Both the position numbers and the translations under genes were made by a program. The notes below the pieces were generated by a model. That model saw only the letters and a list, made by a program, of their open reading frames with translations, was not told the DNA's origin and ran no database searches. From positions 1 through 61,835 of the forward strand of contig JADKBB010000063.1 in NCBI GenBank assembly GCA_016715195.1: a stretch of 61,835 bases of DNA, given 5' to 3'. Shown piece by piece: positions 9,076 through 16,277 of this stretch. Within the stretch, counting starts at the first letter, position 1. Each line of letters begins with the position of its first letter. The stretch is from Candidatus Villigracilis proximus (GTDB lineage: Bacteria; Chloroflexota; Anaerolineae; Anaerolineales; Villigracilaceae).

Positions 9076-10524
9076 ATGGCGAAACAAGATCTGATTTTAC
9101 TGGCATTAAATCCATCCCCAATTTTAGATTTAATGGAACGTGCCCTGCGTGCGGCTGGATATGAAGTGGCTGTTGCCCATGACCAGACAGGTTTGAATAA
9201 ATCTGTGCAGGAAGCCATCCCCGCTTTGATGATCGTTGGCGAAAAATTCGCCGAGGATGATGGTTTTTCCGTTTCAAGAAATTTGCTGGGAAGATTCCCC
9301 ACTCTGCCGATTATTTTATATGCAGATCAAGACACCTCCGGTCTCGCCAAGTCTGCGCTTAAGATCGGGCTGAGCGGTTATTTATATCCGCCGCTTAGAA
9401 TGACCGACATTATTGATGAAGTGCAAAGGAGTCTTGCGCGCGCGAGAGAATTGGGAGATTGGCTGCGCCGCGAAGTAAAACGCACCACTTCGTCACTGGC
9501 AGAAAAAGCTAAAATATCCGAAACCGAGCGATATAAACTGGAAGCGATCATTGGCAACATTCAGGATGGTGTGATCGTCATGGATGAGAGGCATCATGTC
9601 CTGCTTGCAAATCGCGCTGTTTATGAAATCTTTAATTTGGATGGCAAAGATACCTATGGCAAGTTGATCGAGGAGGTCATTTCAAATGCAGACCTTAAAG
9701 CCTTGATCACACGTTCCAGCGAAGGGCCGTTGAAATATCATGAGATCAACTTTGATGATGGCCGTGTTTTTAATGCGCAATATACGCCCATTCCCAAGAT
9801 CGGGTCTGCCATTACCATGCAGGATATTTCCTACCTGAAAGAACTTGACCGCTTAAAAAGTGATTTTATCCATACCGTTTCACATGACCTGCGCTCTCCA
9901 TTAACTGCCATTCTCGGCTATACAGAATTGATCGAGCGCACGGGGCCGCTGAATCAAAATCAACAGGAGTTTTTACATCGTTTACAAGGCAGTATTCAAC
10001 ATATCACAACCCTTGTTAACGACCTGCTTGATCTTGGCCGCCTCGAAGCCGGGTTCGACACCCGTCGGGAACTGGTTCAACTTGAAAATATTTTGAAATA
10101 TTCATTGGATATGTTTGATGCGCAAGTGAGGAAAAAGAATATCAAACTGGATGTCACCATCGCCGGAGATATCACAGCCTTGCGCGCCAACCCGATTCGC
10201 ATCCGCCAAATGATGGATAACCTTGTAGGCAATGCCATTAAGTACACACCAGCGGAAGGCAGCGTGCATGTGAAGATGTCAATGCAAGATCATCAGATCA
10301 TTCTTAAAATTGAAGATACAGGTCCGGGTATTCCACCGGAAGAGCAATCCCGCGTATTTGAGAAATTCTTCCGTGCCACTAATGCGCCGGAGCAGGTGGA
10401 AGGTTCCGGCTTGGGATTGGCAATTGTGAAATCCATTGTCGAGAGTCATCAGGGGCGCGTATGGGTGGAATCAATCGTAGGGAAGGGCTCGTCCTTCATT
10501 GTAATTCTCCCCGCGCAAGAATAA
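9076..10524 (+). CDS. Sensor histidine kinase with degenerate receiver and PAS domain
   Basis: 482 residues. The N-terminal 120 residues resemble a receiver domain but lack the acceptor Asp (PALMIVGEKFAEDDGFS). A PAS domain follows (IIGNIQDGVIVMDERHHVLL), then HisKA with the phospho-accepting His270 in HTVSHDLRSPLTAILGYTEL, then HATPase_c with N box MDNLVGNAIKYTP, G1 box EDTGPGIPPEE and G2 box GSGLGLAIVKSIVE. No membrane segment, so it is cytosolic. It sits just after the pseudo-receiver/GAF gene, and both begin with non-phosphorylatable receiver domains, which suggests dimerisation or partner binding rather than phosphorelay input. The cognate true response regulator is not in the window. 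Confidence 0.9.
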   Translation: MAKQDLILLALNPSPILDLMERALRAAGYEVAVAHDQTGLNKSVQEAIPALMIVGEKFAEDDGFSVSRNLLGRFPTLPIILYADQDTSGLAKSALKIGLSGYLYPPLRMTDIIDEVQRSLARARELGDWLRREVKRTTSSLAEKAKISETERYKLEAIIGNIQDGVIVMDERHHVLLANRAVYEIFNLDGKDTYGKLIEEVISNADLKALITRSSEGPLKYHEINFDDGRVFNAQYTPIPKIGSAITMQDISYLKELDRLKSDFIHTVSHDLRSPLTAILGYTELIERTGPLNQNQQEFLHRLQGSIQHITTLVNDLLDLGRLEAGFDTRRELVQLENILKYSLDMFDAQVRKKNIKLDVTIAGDITALRANPIRIRQMMDNLVGNAIKYTPAEGSVHVKMSMQDHQIILKIEDTGPGIPPEEQSRVFEKFFRATNAPEQVEGSGLGLAIVKSIVESHQGRVWVESIVGKGSSFIVILPAQE

Positions 10525-10561
10525 AAAAGCAGAAATAAAAATTAAATATCGACTTAAAGAT

Positions 10562-10591
10562 GCTGCCGCTGAGTGGGAACTCAGCGGCAGC
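10562..10591. terminator. Perfect 13-bp hairpin between convergent genes
   Basis: GCTGCCGCTGAGT (10562-10574), loop GGGA, ACTCAGCGGCAGC (10579-10591). It follows the sensor-kinase stop by 38 bases and faces the minus-strand deoxyribosyltransferase gene. Only three T follow on the plus strand, so it is a weak intrinsic terminator at best; it could also be a structured RNA element. Confidence 0.5.
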
Positions 10592-10600
10592 TTTCGCCCA

Positions 10601-10658
10601 AGGAGGAGACAGGAGGAGCATGTTTGGAGGTGTCTTTGTTCCGTCTCCGTCTATATAG
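10601..10658 (+). other. Tandem Shine-Dalgarno-like repeat with 12-codon ORF
   Basis: Two adjacent AGGAGGAG units (10601-10608 and 10611-10618) precede ATG at 10620, which opens a 12-residue frame MFGGVFVPSPSI ending in TAG at 10656-10658. Read on the other strand the same bases form C-rich CTCCTCC motifs resembling the anti-Shine-Dalgarno end of 16S rRNA. Either a translated leader-type peptide or a small RNA is possible; expression is not shown. Confidence 0.3.
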
Positions 10659-10726
10659 TAGCCCACTTCTTTTTTTTGCACCATCGCTAAATGTCACGAA
10701 TAGATTGTGACAATATTCACAAATAT

Positions 10727-11143
10727 TCACTGGCTGGCAATAAATGAACGTGCCTGTAAAATCGCCTCTTCCACTGTTTCGTAGGCCTGAATAACAAGCG
10801 CGGCATCTTGATTCCCAGTGATCATTTTTGACACTTTACGTTCCTTTTGGTGCATACACAATACCGGCTTCCCGATATTCAAAGCAAAACCGATCTCGTA
10901 TCCAACGCCGTGCGAAGGCGTGCTGACCTCTGCGATGAGCACATCGCAATTCTTGATCCAGTTGACATCGCGCTCGTAAACTTCCTCGGGTGTCAACTCT
11001 CGCTCATTTTCCATCACATCCGACAGCACCAAATGCGACGTGGGGATTTGATGACCATCCTTTATAAGCGCAGCGACAATCTCTTGATATGTACTTTCAA
11101 ATTCGCGTCCGCCGGTGATGGAACATGCAAAATAAATGTTCAT
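10727..11143 (-). CDS. Nucleoside 2-deoxyribosyltransferase-like protein
   Basis: 138 residues of the NDT/DNPH1 fold. Visible landmarks are MNIYFACSITGGRE at the N-terminus, the substrate-site sequence YERDVNWIKNCDVLIAEVS and SHGVGYEIGFALNIGKPVLC. The catalytic Glu of this family is in the GxGxExG-like stretch, here GVGYEIG. Members cleave or exchange the N-glycosidic bond of deoxynucleosides or deoxynucleotides in the cytosol. It is the last gene of a tight minus-strand operon (ssb, DUF3467, translin, membrane protein), overlapping the preceding gene by 4 bases, so a role in handling damaged or modified DNA nucleotides is an inference from context. Confidence 0.82.
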   Translation of the reverse strand: MNIYFACSITGGREFESTYQEIVAALIKDGHQIPTSHLVLSDVMENERELTPEEVYERDVNWIKNCDVLIAEVSTPSHGVGYEIGFALNIGKPVLCMHQKERKVSKMITGNQDAALVIQAYETVEEAILQARSFIASQ

Positions 11144-11757
11144 TGGTCTTTGCCGGGCAATCGTGAAAGGATCGAGTTGTCGCGTCTTTGCCTGGGCGCA
11201 GATGAATCTGATGTGCCTGACCGCATACTTTCTATTTCACCGCTGAGTTTCATCCAATCATCAACAAGGATGACGAAATGCGGTGTCTTGTCTTTGAAGA
11301 AAAGCGGAGAAAGGAAAAGCCGCAGCGAAGATTGTGACATGGGGAAGGCATTTAATGTAATTACGATCGCGGTCATTTTTGCGAGCGGTTGAATGATCTC
11401 AACCTGCCATTTGGTTACACTATTGGGCGGAAAGAGTACGCCTATGTTTGCCGATGATGTGCGCTGAAATCTTTTATACGAAATATTCAGGCGTAATAAG
11501 GGGGTCGCCAGCCGAAGGTGGTCACTGAACGGCTGCACATAAGCGGCTTTGCGAATAAGAATTAAGAATAAGCCGATAAATATATTTACTGCGCCAACGC
11601 TTGCACAAGCCAGCCAGCGCCATTCTTCAAATCCCCACCACTTAACCAGCCAGGCCACGCCAAGTAATGAAACGCCGATCGCAGAAATGGCAGGCCACCA
11701 GCGATCGATCATGTGAGTGTAGACGACAAGCGGATAACGGCGGCCACCTTTTGCCAT
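11140..11757 (-). CDS. Small membrane protein, possible PH-like domain
   Basis: 205 residues, no family recognised with confidence. Two membrane segments near the N-terminus (ISAIGVSLLGVAWLVKWWGF and WLACASVGAVNIFIGLFLIL) are followed by a beta-rich stretch (YVQPFSDHLRLATPLLRLNISYKR in part) whose layout resembles bacterial PH domains, and a polar tail. The start is 6 bases after the translin stop and the stop overlaps the next gene, so it is co-translated with its neighbours. It may tether the operon's soluble products to the membrane; this is inference. Confidence 0.6.
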   Translation of the reverse strand: MAKGGRRYPLVVYTHMIDRWWPAISAIGVSLLGVAWLVKWWGFEEWRWLACASVGAVNIFIGLFLILIRKAAYVQPFSDHLRLATPLLRLNISYKRFQRTSSANIGVLFPPNSVTKWQVEIIQPLAKMTAIVITLNAFPMSQSSLRLFLSPLFFKDKTPHFVILVDDWMKLSGEIESMRSGTSDSSAPRQRRDNSILSRLPGKDQ

Positions 11758-11763
11758 GATGAA

Positions 11764-12426
11764 TTACCCGTTTCTTTTTTGACCGTTGAGCGGGTCGCTG
11801 TTTAATTGAGCGCTCAACTGGCTGATGGCTTGTGTGAGATGTTCCCCACGCAGACTAAAGGTGATATCTCCGCGAGTCTTTTCGATGATGCCGCGTGCCA
11901 GATCTGTCTGGCGGCGCAGGCCATTGGTGATGGCATCGGGATAGTCCATGGTGACCATGATCGAGTAGATCTCGTCCATGATGTTTAGCAGGCGTTCCAC
12001 TTCAGGAGAATACCCGTGGCGAAGAATGTCGAGGCTGCGGCGGCGTAATTCGCCGACCACTTCTGCCAACCCGTTGAGATAGGTTGAGGGTTCAACGACC
12101 AGTTCTTCGGGAGTCTGAAGCGGTTCATTCCGAATTAAGGCGCAAGTGACATTCGCTTCGACAAATTCCTTTAAGGCATCCTGTGTATATCCGGCGTAAA
12201 ACAAGTCGGGATATGCTGCCAAAGAGGCGCGCAGTGTATCTGCCAGTTGACGTGCTTCCTGTAAATGTGCGTTCATCACATCGGCTTCTTCACGATGCAC
12301 CGCGCGGATGGCGAGTGAGCAGGCGCGTGTTAACTGGCGTGCCTGAGCGAGTGCCTGGTCGCGGGCGGATGTGCGTGCGTCAAATGTTTTGCGGATGCGG
12401 TCTGTGATCTGTTCGAGTTTATGCAT
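11764..12426 (-). CDS. Translin family protein
   Basis: 220 residues, mostly helical. The order of conserved features matches translin/TRAX: an N-terminal RARQLTRACSLAIRAVHR helix, FVEANVTCALI (the EYV-A region), YLNGLAEVVGELRRRSLD (translin YLxGLxELxGELxR), and the C-terminal MDYPDAITNGLRRQTDLARG with IIEKTRGDITFSLR. Eukaryotic translin forms ring octamers that bind single-stranded nucleic acid; archaeal and bacterial relatives can have RNase activity. Acidic residues at FVEA and GELRR are candidates for that. Encoded between DUF3467 and a membrane protein, downstream of ssb, which fits a nucleic-acid role. Confidence 0.75.
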   Translation of the reverse strand: MHKLEQITDRIRKTFDARTSARDQALAQARQLTRACSLAIRAVHREEADVMNAHLQEARQLADTLRASLAAYPDLFYAGYTQDALKEFVEANVTCALIRNEPLQTPEELVVEPSTYLNGLAEVVGELRRRSLDILRHGYSPEVERLLNIMDEIYSIMVTMDYPDAITNGLRRQTDLARGIIEKTRGDITFSLRGEHLTQAISQLSAQLNSDPLNGQKRNG

Positions 12427-12434
12427 ATTTTTTT

Positions 12435-12773
12435 CTACGGTTCTTTGGGTGGTTCGGGCGGCTGTTGAAAGGGACGGAAAAGATTATCAGCGAGTGTTGA
12501 GTTGGTTGGGATGTTGATCTCGCCGAATGCGGTTTCGTAACGCGCAATATTTTCGGTAAGTGCGCGCACCAATAATTTTGCACTAAGCGGAGTCATCACC
12601 ACGCGCGAGCGAATTTTGGCGCGCGGTTCACCGGGTAGAAGATGTGCAAAATCAAGCACGATATCGGCGGGGGAGTGGGCGATGCGTGCGAGGTTGGCGT
12701 AGACAAGCTCAAGATCTGCGGGGAGTTCAAGAACGGGGCCGGTTTGTTTTTGAGGAGTTTGGGGAATGGTCAT
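12435..12773 (-). CDS. DUF3467 family protein
   Basis: 112 residues from the ATG at 12773; the frame stays open upstream but that part runs into a palindromic repeat, so the internal ATG before TIPQTPQ is preferred. Family landmarks are LVYANLARIAHSPADIVLDF, then RVVMTPLSAKLLVRALTENI and ARYETAFGEI. DUF3467 proteins are small, widespread and of unknown function. It lies 9 bases upstream of the translin gene in an operon that begins with ssb. The C-terminus is proline-rich (FQQPPEPPKEP). Confidence 0.85.
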   Translation of the reverse strand: MTIPQTPQKQTGPVLELPADLELVYANLARIAHSPADIVLDFAHLLPGEPRAKIRSRVVMTPLSAKLLVRALTENIARYETAFGEINIPTNSTLADNLFRPFQQPPEPPKEP

Positions 12774-12814
12774 GGGAAGGGAATCCAAATGTGCTGAACG
12801 GGTGGTAAATTCAA

Positions 12815-12857
12815 AGACTTCGGAAGTCTGCTTCAAAGACAGAGACTTCCGAAGTCT
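12815..12857. repeat. Double palindrome repeat between ssb and DUF3467
   Basis: AGACTTCGGAAGTCT (12815-12829) and AGACTTCCGAAGTCT (12843-12857): each is itself a palindrome around one base, and the two are inverse complements. The same pair recurs at 46040-46108. It lies inside the ssb operon and could form hairpins that stabilise or attenuate the message. Confidence 0.7.
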
Positions 12858-12874
12858 GGTATATGTTTACGAGA

Positions 12875-13303
12875 TTAGAATGGAATTTCATCCTCAGGAG
12901 GAAGCTCGGCCATTTCCATACCGCCGCCTGAGACGGGTCCGCCTTCACCGCCTTCACCACGTGCTGAGAGAAAACGCACATTGGAGGCTGTGATCTCAAA
13001 GGATGCGCCGGAAGAGCCATCAGATTTTGTCCAAATGCGGGGGCCGCCTGTATTTTTATCGGGGGTCAATCTGCCTTCGACCAAAACCTTTGAGCCTTTT
13101 TTAACATACTGATTGCAGACTTCGGCGGTCTTGCCCCATGTGGAAACACGGAACCAGATGGTCTCTTTTACCTGTTCACCGTTGCCGGCTGTATATTGGC
13201 GGTTGGTGGCGACAGAAAATGAAGTGACGGCCTGTCCTGATGGGGTGTAACGCATTTCGGGATCTTTGCCTACGTTACCGACGATAATAATAGTGTGATA
13301 CAT
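12875..13303 (-). CDS. ssb: Single-stranded DNA-binding protein
   Basis: 142 residues with a full SSB OB-fold: MYHTIIIVGNVGKDPEMRYT, SFSVATNRQYT, WFRVSTWGKTAEVCNQYVKK and KVLVEGRLTPD. The C-terminus is glycine-rich and ends in the acidic tip DEIPF that recruits SSB partners. A strong ribosome site (AAAGGAG) lies upstream of the ATG. It is the first gene of a five-gene minus-strand operon with DUF3467, translin, a membrane protein and a deoxyribosyltransferase-like protein. It may be the housekeeping SSB, since no other copy is visible here to compare. Confidence 0.95.
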   Translation of the reverse strand: MYHTIIIVGNVGKDPEMRYTPSGQAVTSFSVATNRQYTAGNGEQVKETIWFRVSTWGKTAEVCNQYVKKGSKVLVEGRLTPDKNTGGPRIWTKSDGSSGASFEITASNVRFLSARGEGGEGGPVSGGGMEMAELPPEDEIPF

Positions 13304-13449
13304 GGGGATGTACTCCTTTGGGGTTTGAGGTACCCGTCGAATCGCGACGGGGAAAATGAAACAAAAGCTATTTTACACCACTACCCCTTTTGTAAGAAAG
13401 CAATTCGTGATATTGTCATAACACAAACATTTCTAAGGAGAAAATAATC

Positions 13450-13983
13450 ATGTCTGAATCCACACCAAAACGTTACCATCCCGCCCATGTTGCCATTCAT
13501 TGGTTGATGGCTTTGCTGGTCTTTATGATGCTCGGCATCGGCAAGTTTGTCATGCCGGGAGTATCACCAGAAGACCCGCAAAAAGTGATGATGCTCCAAA
13601 GTCATACTTATATTGGCGGAGCCATTGCGATACTGCTGCTCATTCGTATTGTTTTGCTTTTTACTACGAAACGCCCCGCGCCTGCGGATGCTGGAAATGC
13701 CTTTTTGAATCTTGTCGGGAAAGCAGTGCACGGCCTTTTATATTTATTTTTGCTCGGTATGGCACTCAGTGGACTGGGGTTATTCCAAATGGCAGACCTG
13801 CCCGGCGTATTCAGCGCGGAAAAACCCTACCCTGCAAATTTCTTTGATTATCTGCCGCGCATGGGGCATGGACTTTCCTCGTGGCTGCTGCTTGCGTTGA
13901 TCGCTCTTCATGTTGGCGCGGCTTTATACCACCAGTTTTTGAAGAAGGATAATTTGCTTGCGCGTATGTGGTTTGGAAAATAG
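13450..13983 (+). CDS. Cytochrome b561 family protein
   Basis: 177 residues, four membrane helices. Candidate haem ligands are the His residues in HPAHVAIHWL (helix 1), LQSHTYIGG (helix 2), KAVHGLLYL (helix 3) and ALHVGAALYH (helix 4), the arrangement of the prokaryotic b561 group. It is expected to move electrons across or within the cytoplasmic membrane, from quinol to an unknown partner. AAGGAG upstream of the ATG is a good ribosome site. It stands alone, divergent from ssb; followed by a small STAS-like gene. Confidence 0.92.
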   Translation: MSESTPKRYHPAHVAIHWLMALLVFMMLGIGKFVMPGVSPEDPQKVMMLQSHTYIGGAIAILLLIRIVLLFTTKRPAPADAGNAFLNLVGKAVHGLLYLFLLGMALSGLGLFQMADLPGVFSAEKPYPANFFDYLPRMGHGLSSWLLLALIALHVGAALYHQFLKKDNLLARMWFGK

Positions 13984-14048
13984 GAACCTGTTTCCGGCAT
14001 GATAAAAAAAAACTGTCATGCTCTTTTATTTTTTACCGGTAAACTGCC

Positions 14049-14411
14049 ATGGATTGGAAAATAGAATATCTTGAAAGCGAAGAAATTTTATATATCAAAA
14101 CAAAAGGCGTGATGACCGCTGAAGCCGCAAATTTAATGGTGAGTGAGATCGTCAAGGCTGCAGAGTATCATCAATGTGACAGACAGATCGTTGACCATCG
14201 TGAGACGTCTTTTGCTTTCAGTTTTTTGCAATATTATGAGCGCCCGGAAGTTAACGCAAAGATCGGTATTTCGCCGAAATGGAAGATCGCCATGGTATTC
14301 AAGGAATTAAGTCAGGATACCTATTTTATGGAGACGGTTTTCAGAAATCGCGGATATAACTTTTTTCAGTTCGATGATGTTGAAAAAGCAAGAGAATGGG
14401 TTCTAAGCTAA
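14049..14411 (+). CDS. Small STAS/SpoIIAA-like protein
   Basis: 120 residues. The alternating pattern (IEYLESEEILYIKTKGVMT, then a long helix ANLMVSEIVKAAEY, then RQIVDHRE, and later KWKIAMVF with KAREWVLS at the end) fits the SpoIIAA-like fold seen in many short single-domain proteins. No catalytic residue is apparent. The last codons lie within a perfect 21-bp terminator hairpin shared with the convergent DinB gene. Role unknown. Confidence 0.6.
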   Translation: MDWKIEYLESEEILYIKTKGVMTAEAANLMVSEIVKAAEYHQCDRQIVDHRETSFAFSFLQYYERPEVNAKIGISPKWKIAMVFKELSQDTYFMETVFRNRGYNFFQFDDVEKAREWVLS

Positions 14412-14450
14412 TAAAAAACGAAGGCGAAAGCCTTCGTTTTTTATTAGCTT
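14405..14450. terminator. Bidirectional terminator with GAAA loop
   Basis: Perfect 21-bp stem: 14405-14425 pairs with 14430-14450, loop GAAA (14426-14429). A-rich and T-rich outer ends give a U tract in both directions. The stem contains the stop codon of the plus-strand gene and touches that of the minus-strand gene. Confidence 0.92.
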
Positions 14451-15003
14451 AATTGTTTGTGCGTGCCAGTTTTCTCATGGCGGATATTTGACGTAAATGA
14501 TCTGATTCATGAGCCAGCATGAGTAACATCCATGTTTTGTATGTGCATTTTCCAAATGGAGAACTTTCTTCGATTTTTTCAGGGTTGTGATTTTTACGCG
14601 TACCTTCGATCACCACCTGGATTTTCCGGGTAGCCATGCTCAGATTTGCGGTTAATTCGTTGGCAGGGATATTTAACCTGGCGCCTTCTCCGAACCCGCG
14701 CGGCGCTTCAACCGCGTGAGCCAGTTGACTGGTGGAAATATCGAGCAGTTTGTTATGGTAAAACCCTTGTGTAAAAATAAGGTGAGTTACCGATTCGCTG
14801 ATCGACCAGAATGGATGAACAGTGGATGAATAAGACACTTGCGCATCCGTCAGGTCTTCAAGATTTGCCTGTGACTGTGCCCGTGTGCGGAGAAAGGTCT
14901 CAATAAACTCATCCAGCGAGTAGCGGGAGGAGGCATCCAACCAGGTTATTTCTTTGGTGAAGGCCGAAAATATGAGCGGGGTAAGGACATTAGAGTCGAT
15001 CAT
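14449..15003 (-). CDS. DinB family protein
   Basis: 184 residues, four-helix-bundle family. Possible metal-binding His residues occur in SESVTHLIF and the C-terminal HESDHLRQISAMRK, matching the DinB/YfiT three-His pattern (the last motif is the most diagnostic). Such proteins include thiol-dependent S-transferases, but many have no known reaction. Single gene, convergent with the STAS-like gene and followed by the shared terminator. Ribosome site GAGCG-like upstream is weak. Confidence 0.82.
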   Translation of the reverse strand: MIDSNVLTPLIFSAFTKEITWLDASSRYSLDEFIETFLRTRAQSQANLEDLTDAQVSYSSTVHPFWSISESVTHLIFTQGFYHNKLLDISTSQLAHAVEAPRGFGEGARLNIPANELTANLSMATRKIQVVIEGTRKNHNPEKIEESSPFGKCTYKTWMLLMLAHESDHLRQISAMRKLARTNN

Positions 15004-15033
15004 ATTAACAGGACGCTCCTTCTATTTTTTATA

Positions 15034-16194
15034 TTACCCAATCTCACAGGAATACAGAATGGTTTCCATTTCCTGCGGAGTTAATCCGCCGTGGTGACCG
15101 TAAAACCGCTGTTCATGTTTTCCTTTTTCATACCACCAGACTGATTCATACCGATACGAAAGAATCACCAGATTGCCCACCCGCTCCCGAAACCGGGCAG
15201 ATACTTCCGGGCCGAAATAGCCATCTGCAATGAGTGACTCGGTCTTGACTACATCCGCTTTGCCCTCCAATCTTGTGGCAAGGAAGGCTTGTGCTTCATC
15301 CAGCAGATCGTCCTTGATATAGAGGAACATATCACGCGGCGAACCAGCCGGGACAAGCAAATGGTCTTTGCGGTTTTTCTTAATGAAGCGTTGAAAATTC
15401 TCAAAGTTCGGATTGATATTCAAATAAGTGGTGGTCTGCGGGTCAATTTCACACATGCCGTGATCGGCGGTCATCATGAACAGGATCTTCTTGTTTCCCT
15501 TGAGCAGGGTTTCAAAATAATGTTCCATCATCAGCAGGAAGGTTTCAATTTCCGCATCGACCTGCGGCGCATTGGGACCATACTCATGGCAGAGCGAGTC
15601 AATCTTGTCGAAATAAAGATGAATATAAGTTGGCTTCGTTTGCTTTTCCAGCAGCAGATTTACATTTGTAAAAGCCTCGGAAAGTGTCTTGAATGGATGC
15701 GCCTCCGAGCCTTCCATGATGATGCTTGAGTAGATGGAAGGCGTGTAATCACGCAGACCAAAATTAAAGGATTCAACGCCCATCGCTTTTAACTCAGGGT
15801 AAAGTGTTCCCTTCGGGTAAATCGATGCCGGGTTCACATTCTTTGCTTTTAGTGAATTATTTTCCTTTGAGCCTGAAAAGGAAAATAAGAGCGGCGCGAT
15901 GATCCGGTCCACTTGCGGTTCGTAGTAGATCCATTCATGCACACCGCTGATGCCGACGGGCAATCCTGTATGCATGGTGGTCACATGCGCGGCCGTGGTG
16001 GACGGGAATTGCGAAGTCAATTTTTCGATCCTGCCGTGTTTGGCAATTCGTTTGATGAAGGCCGCATCCTGAAAGCGTTCGTAAAAATGCCAGCCAAAAG
16101 CATCAATAAAAAAGATAATAACAGCGTCATATTTTTTGGGAGGCAAATGCATCTTTAATGCGGTTTGGAATCCCTGCAAACCCGCCTGAGTCAT
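15034..16194 (-). CDS. Alkaline-phosphatase-superfamily phosphodiesterase
   Basis: 386 residues related to type I phosphodiesterase/nucleotide pyrophosphatases. Metal and nucleophile landmarks are in order: VIIFFIDAFGWHF (first Asp), FPSTTAAHVTTM (Thr nucleophile), YFDKIDSLCHEYGP (Asp and His), TADHGM (Asp-His) and GHHGGLTPQEM (last His). Expected to hydrolyse a phosphodiester or phosphonate; substrate unknown. No signal peptide, so probably cytosolic. It lies 30 bases upstream of the DinB gene on the same strand and may be co-transcribed with it. Confidence 0.86.
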   Translation of the reverse strand: MTQAGLQGFQTALKMHLPPKKYDAVIIFFIDAFGWHFYERFQDAAFIKRIAKHGRIEKLTSQFPSTTAAHVTTMHTGLPVGISGVHEWIYYEPQVDRIIAPLLFSFSGSKENNSLKAKNVNPASIYPKGTLYPELKAMGVESFNFGLRDYTPSIYSSIIMEGSEAHPFKTLSEAFTNVNLLLEKQTKPTYIHLYFDKIDSLCHEYGPNAPQVDAEIETFLLMMEHYFETLLKGNKKILFMMTADHGMCEIDPQTTTYLNINPNFENFQRFIKKNRKDHLLVPAGSPRDMFLYIKDDLLDEAQAFLATRLEGKADVVKTESLIADGYFGPEVSARFRERVGNLVILSYRYESVWWYEKGKHEQRFYGHHGGLTPQEMETILYSCEIG

Positions 16195-16277
16195 ATCTTG
16201 GTTTTACGAAAGTTTTCATTCAAAGCAACCGCCTTAAAATAGAGCGCAAGAAATATTTTCTTACGCTCACAAAATTA

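Noticed and set aside
10496..10684. 62-codon minus-strand frame over the hairpin
   Set aside because: Antisense to the kinase end and the hairpin; no family and no ribosome site.
10692..10712. TGTCAC..GTGACA inverted repeat
   Set aside because: Six-bp arms just after a gene end; no promoter context, so not reported as an operator.
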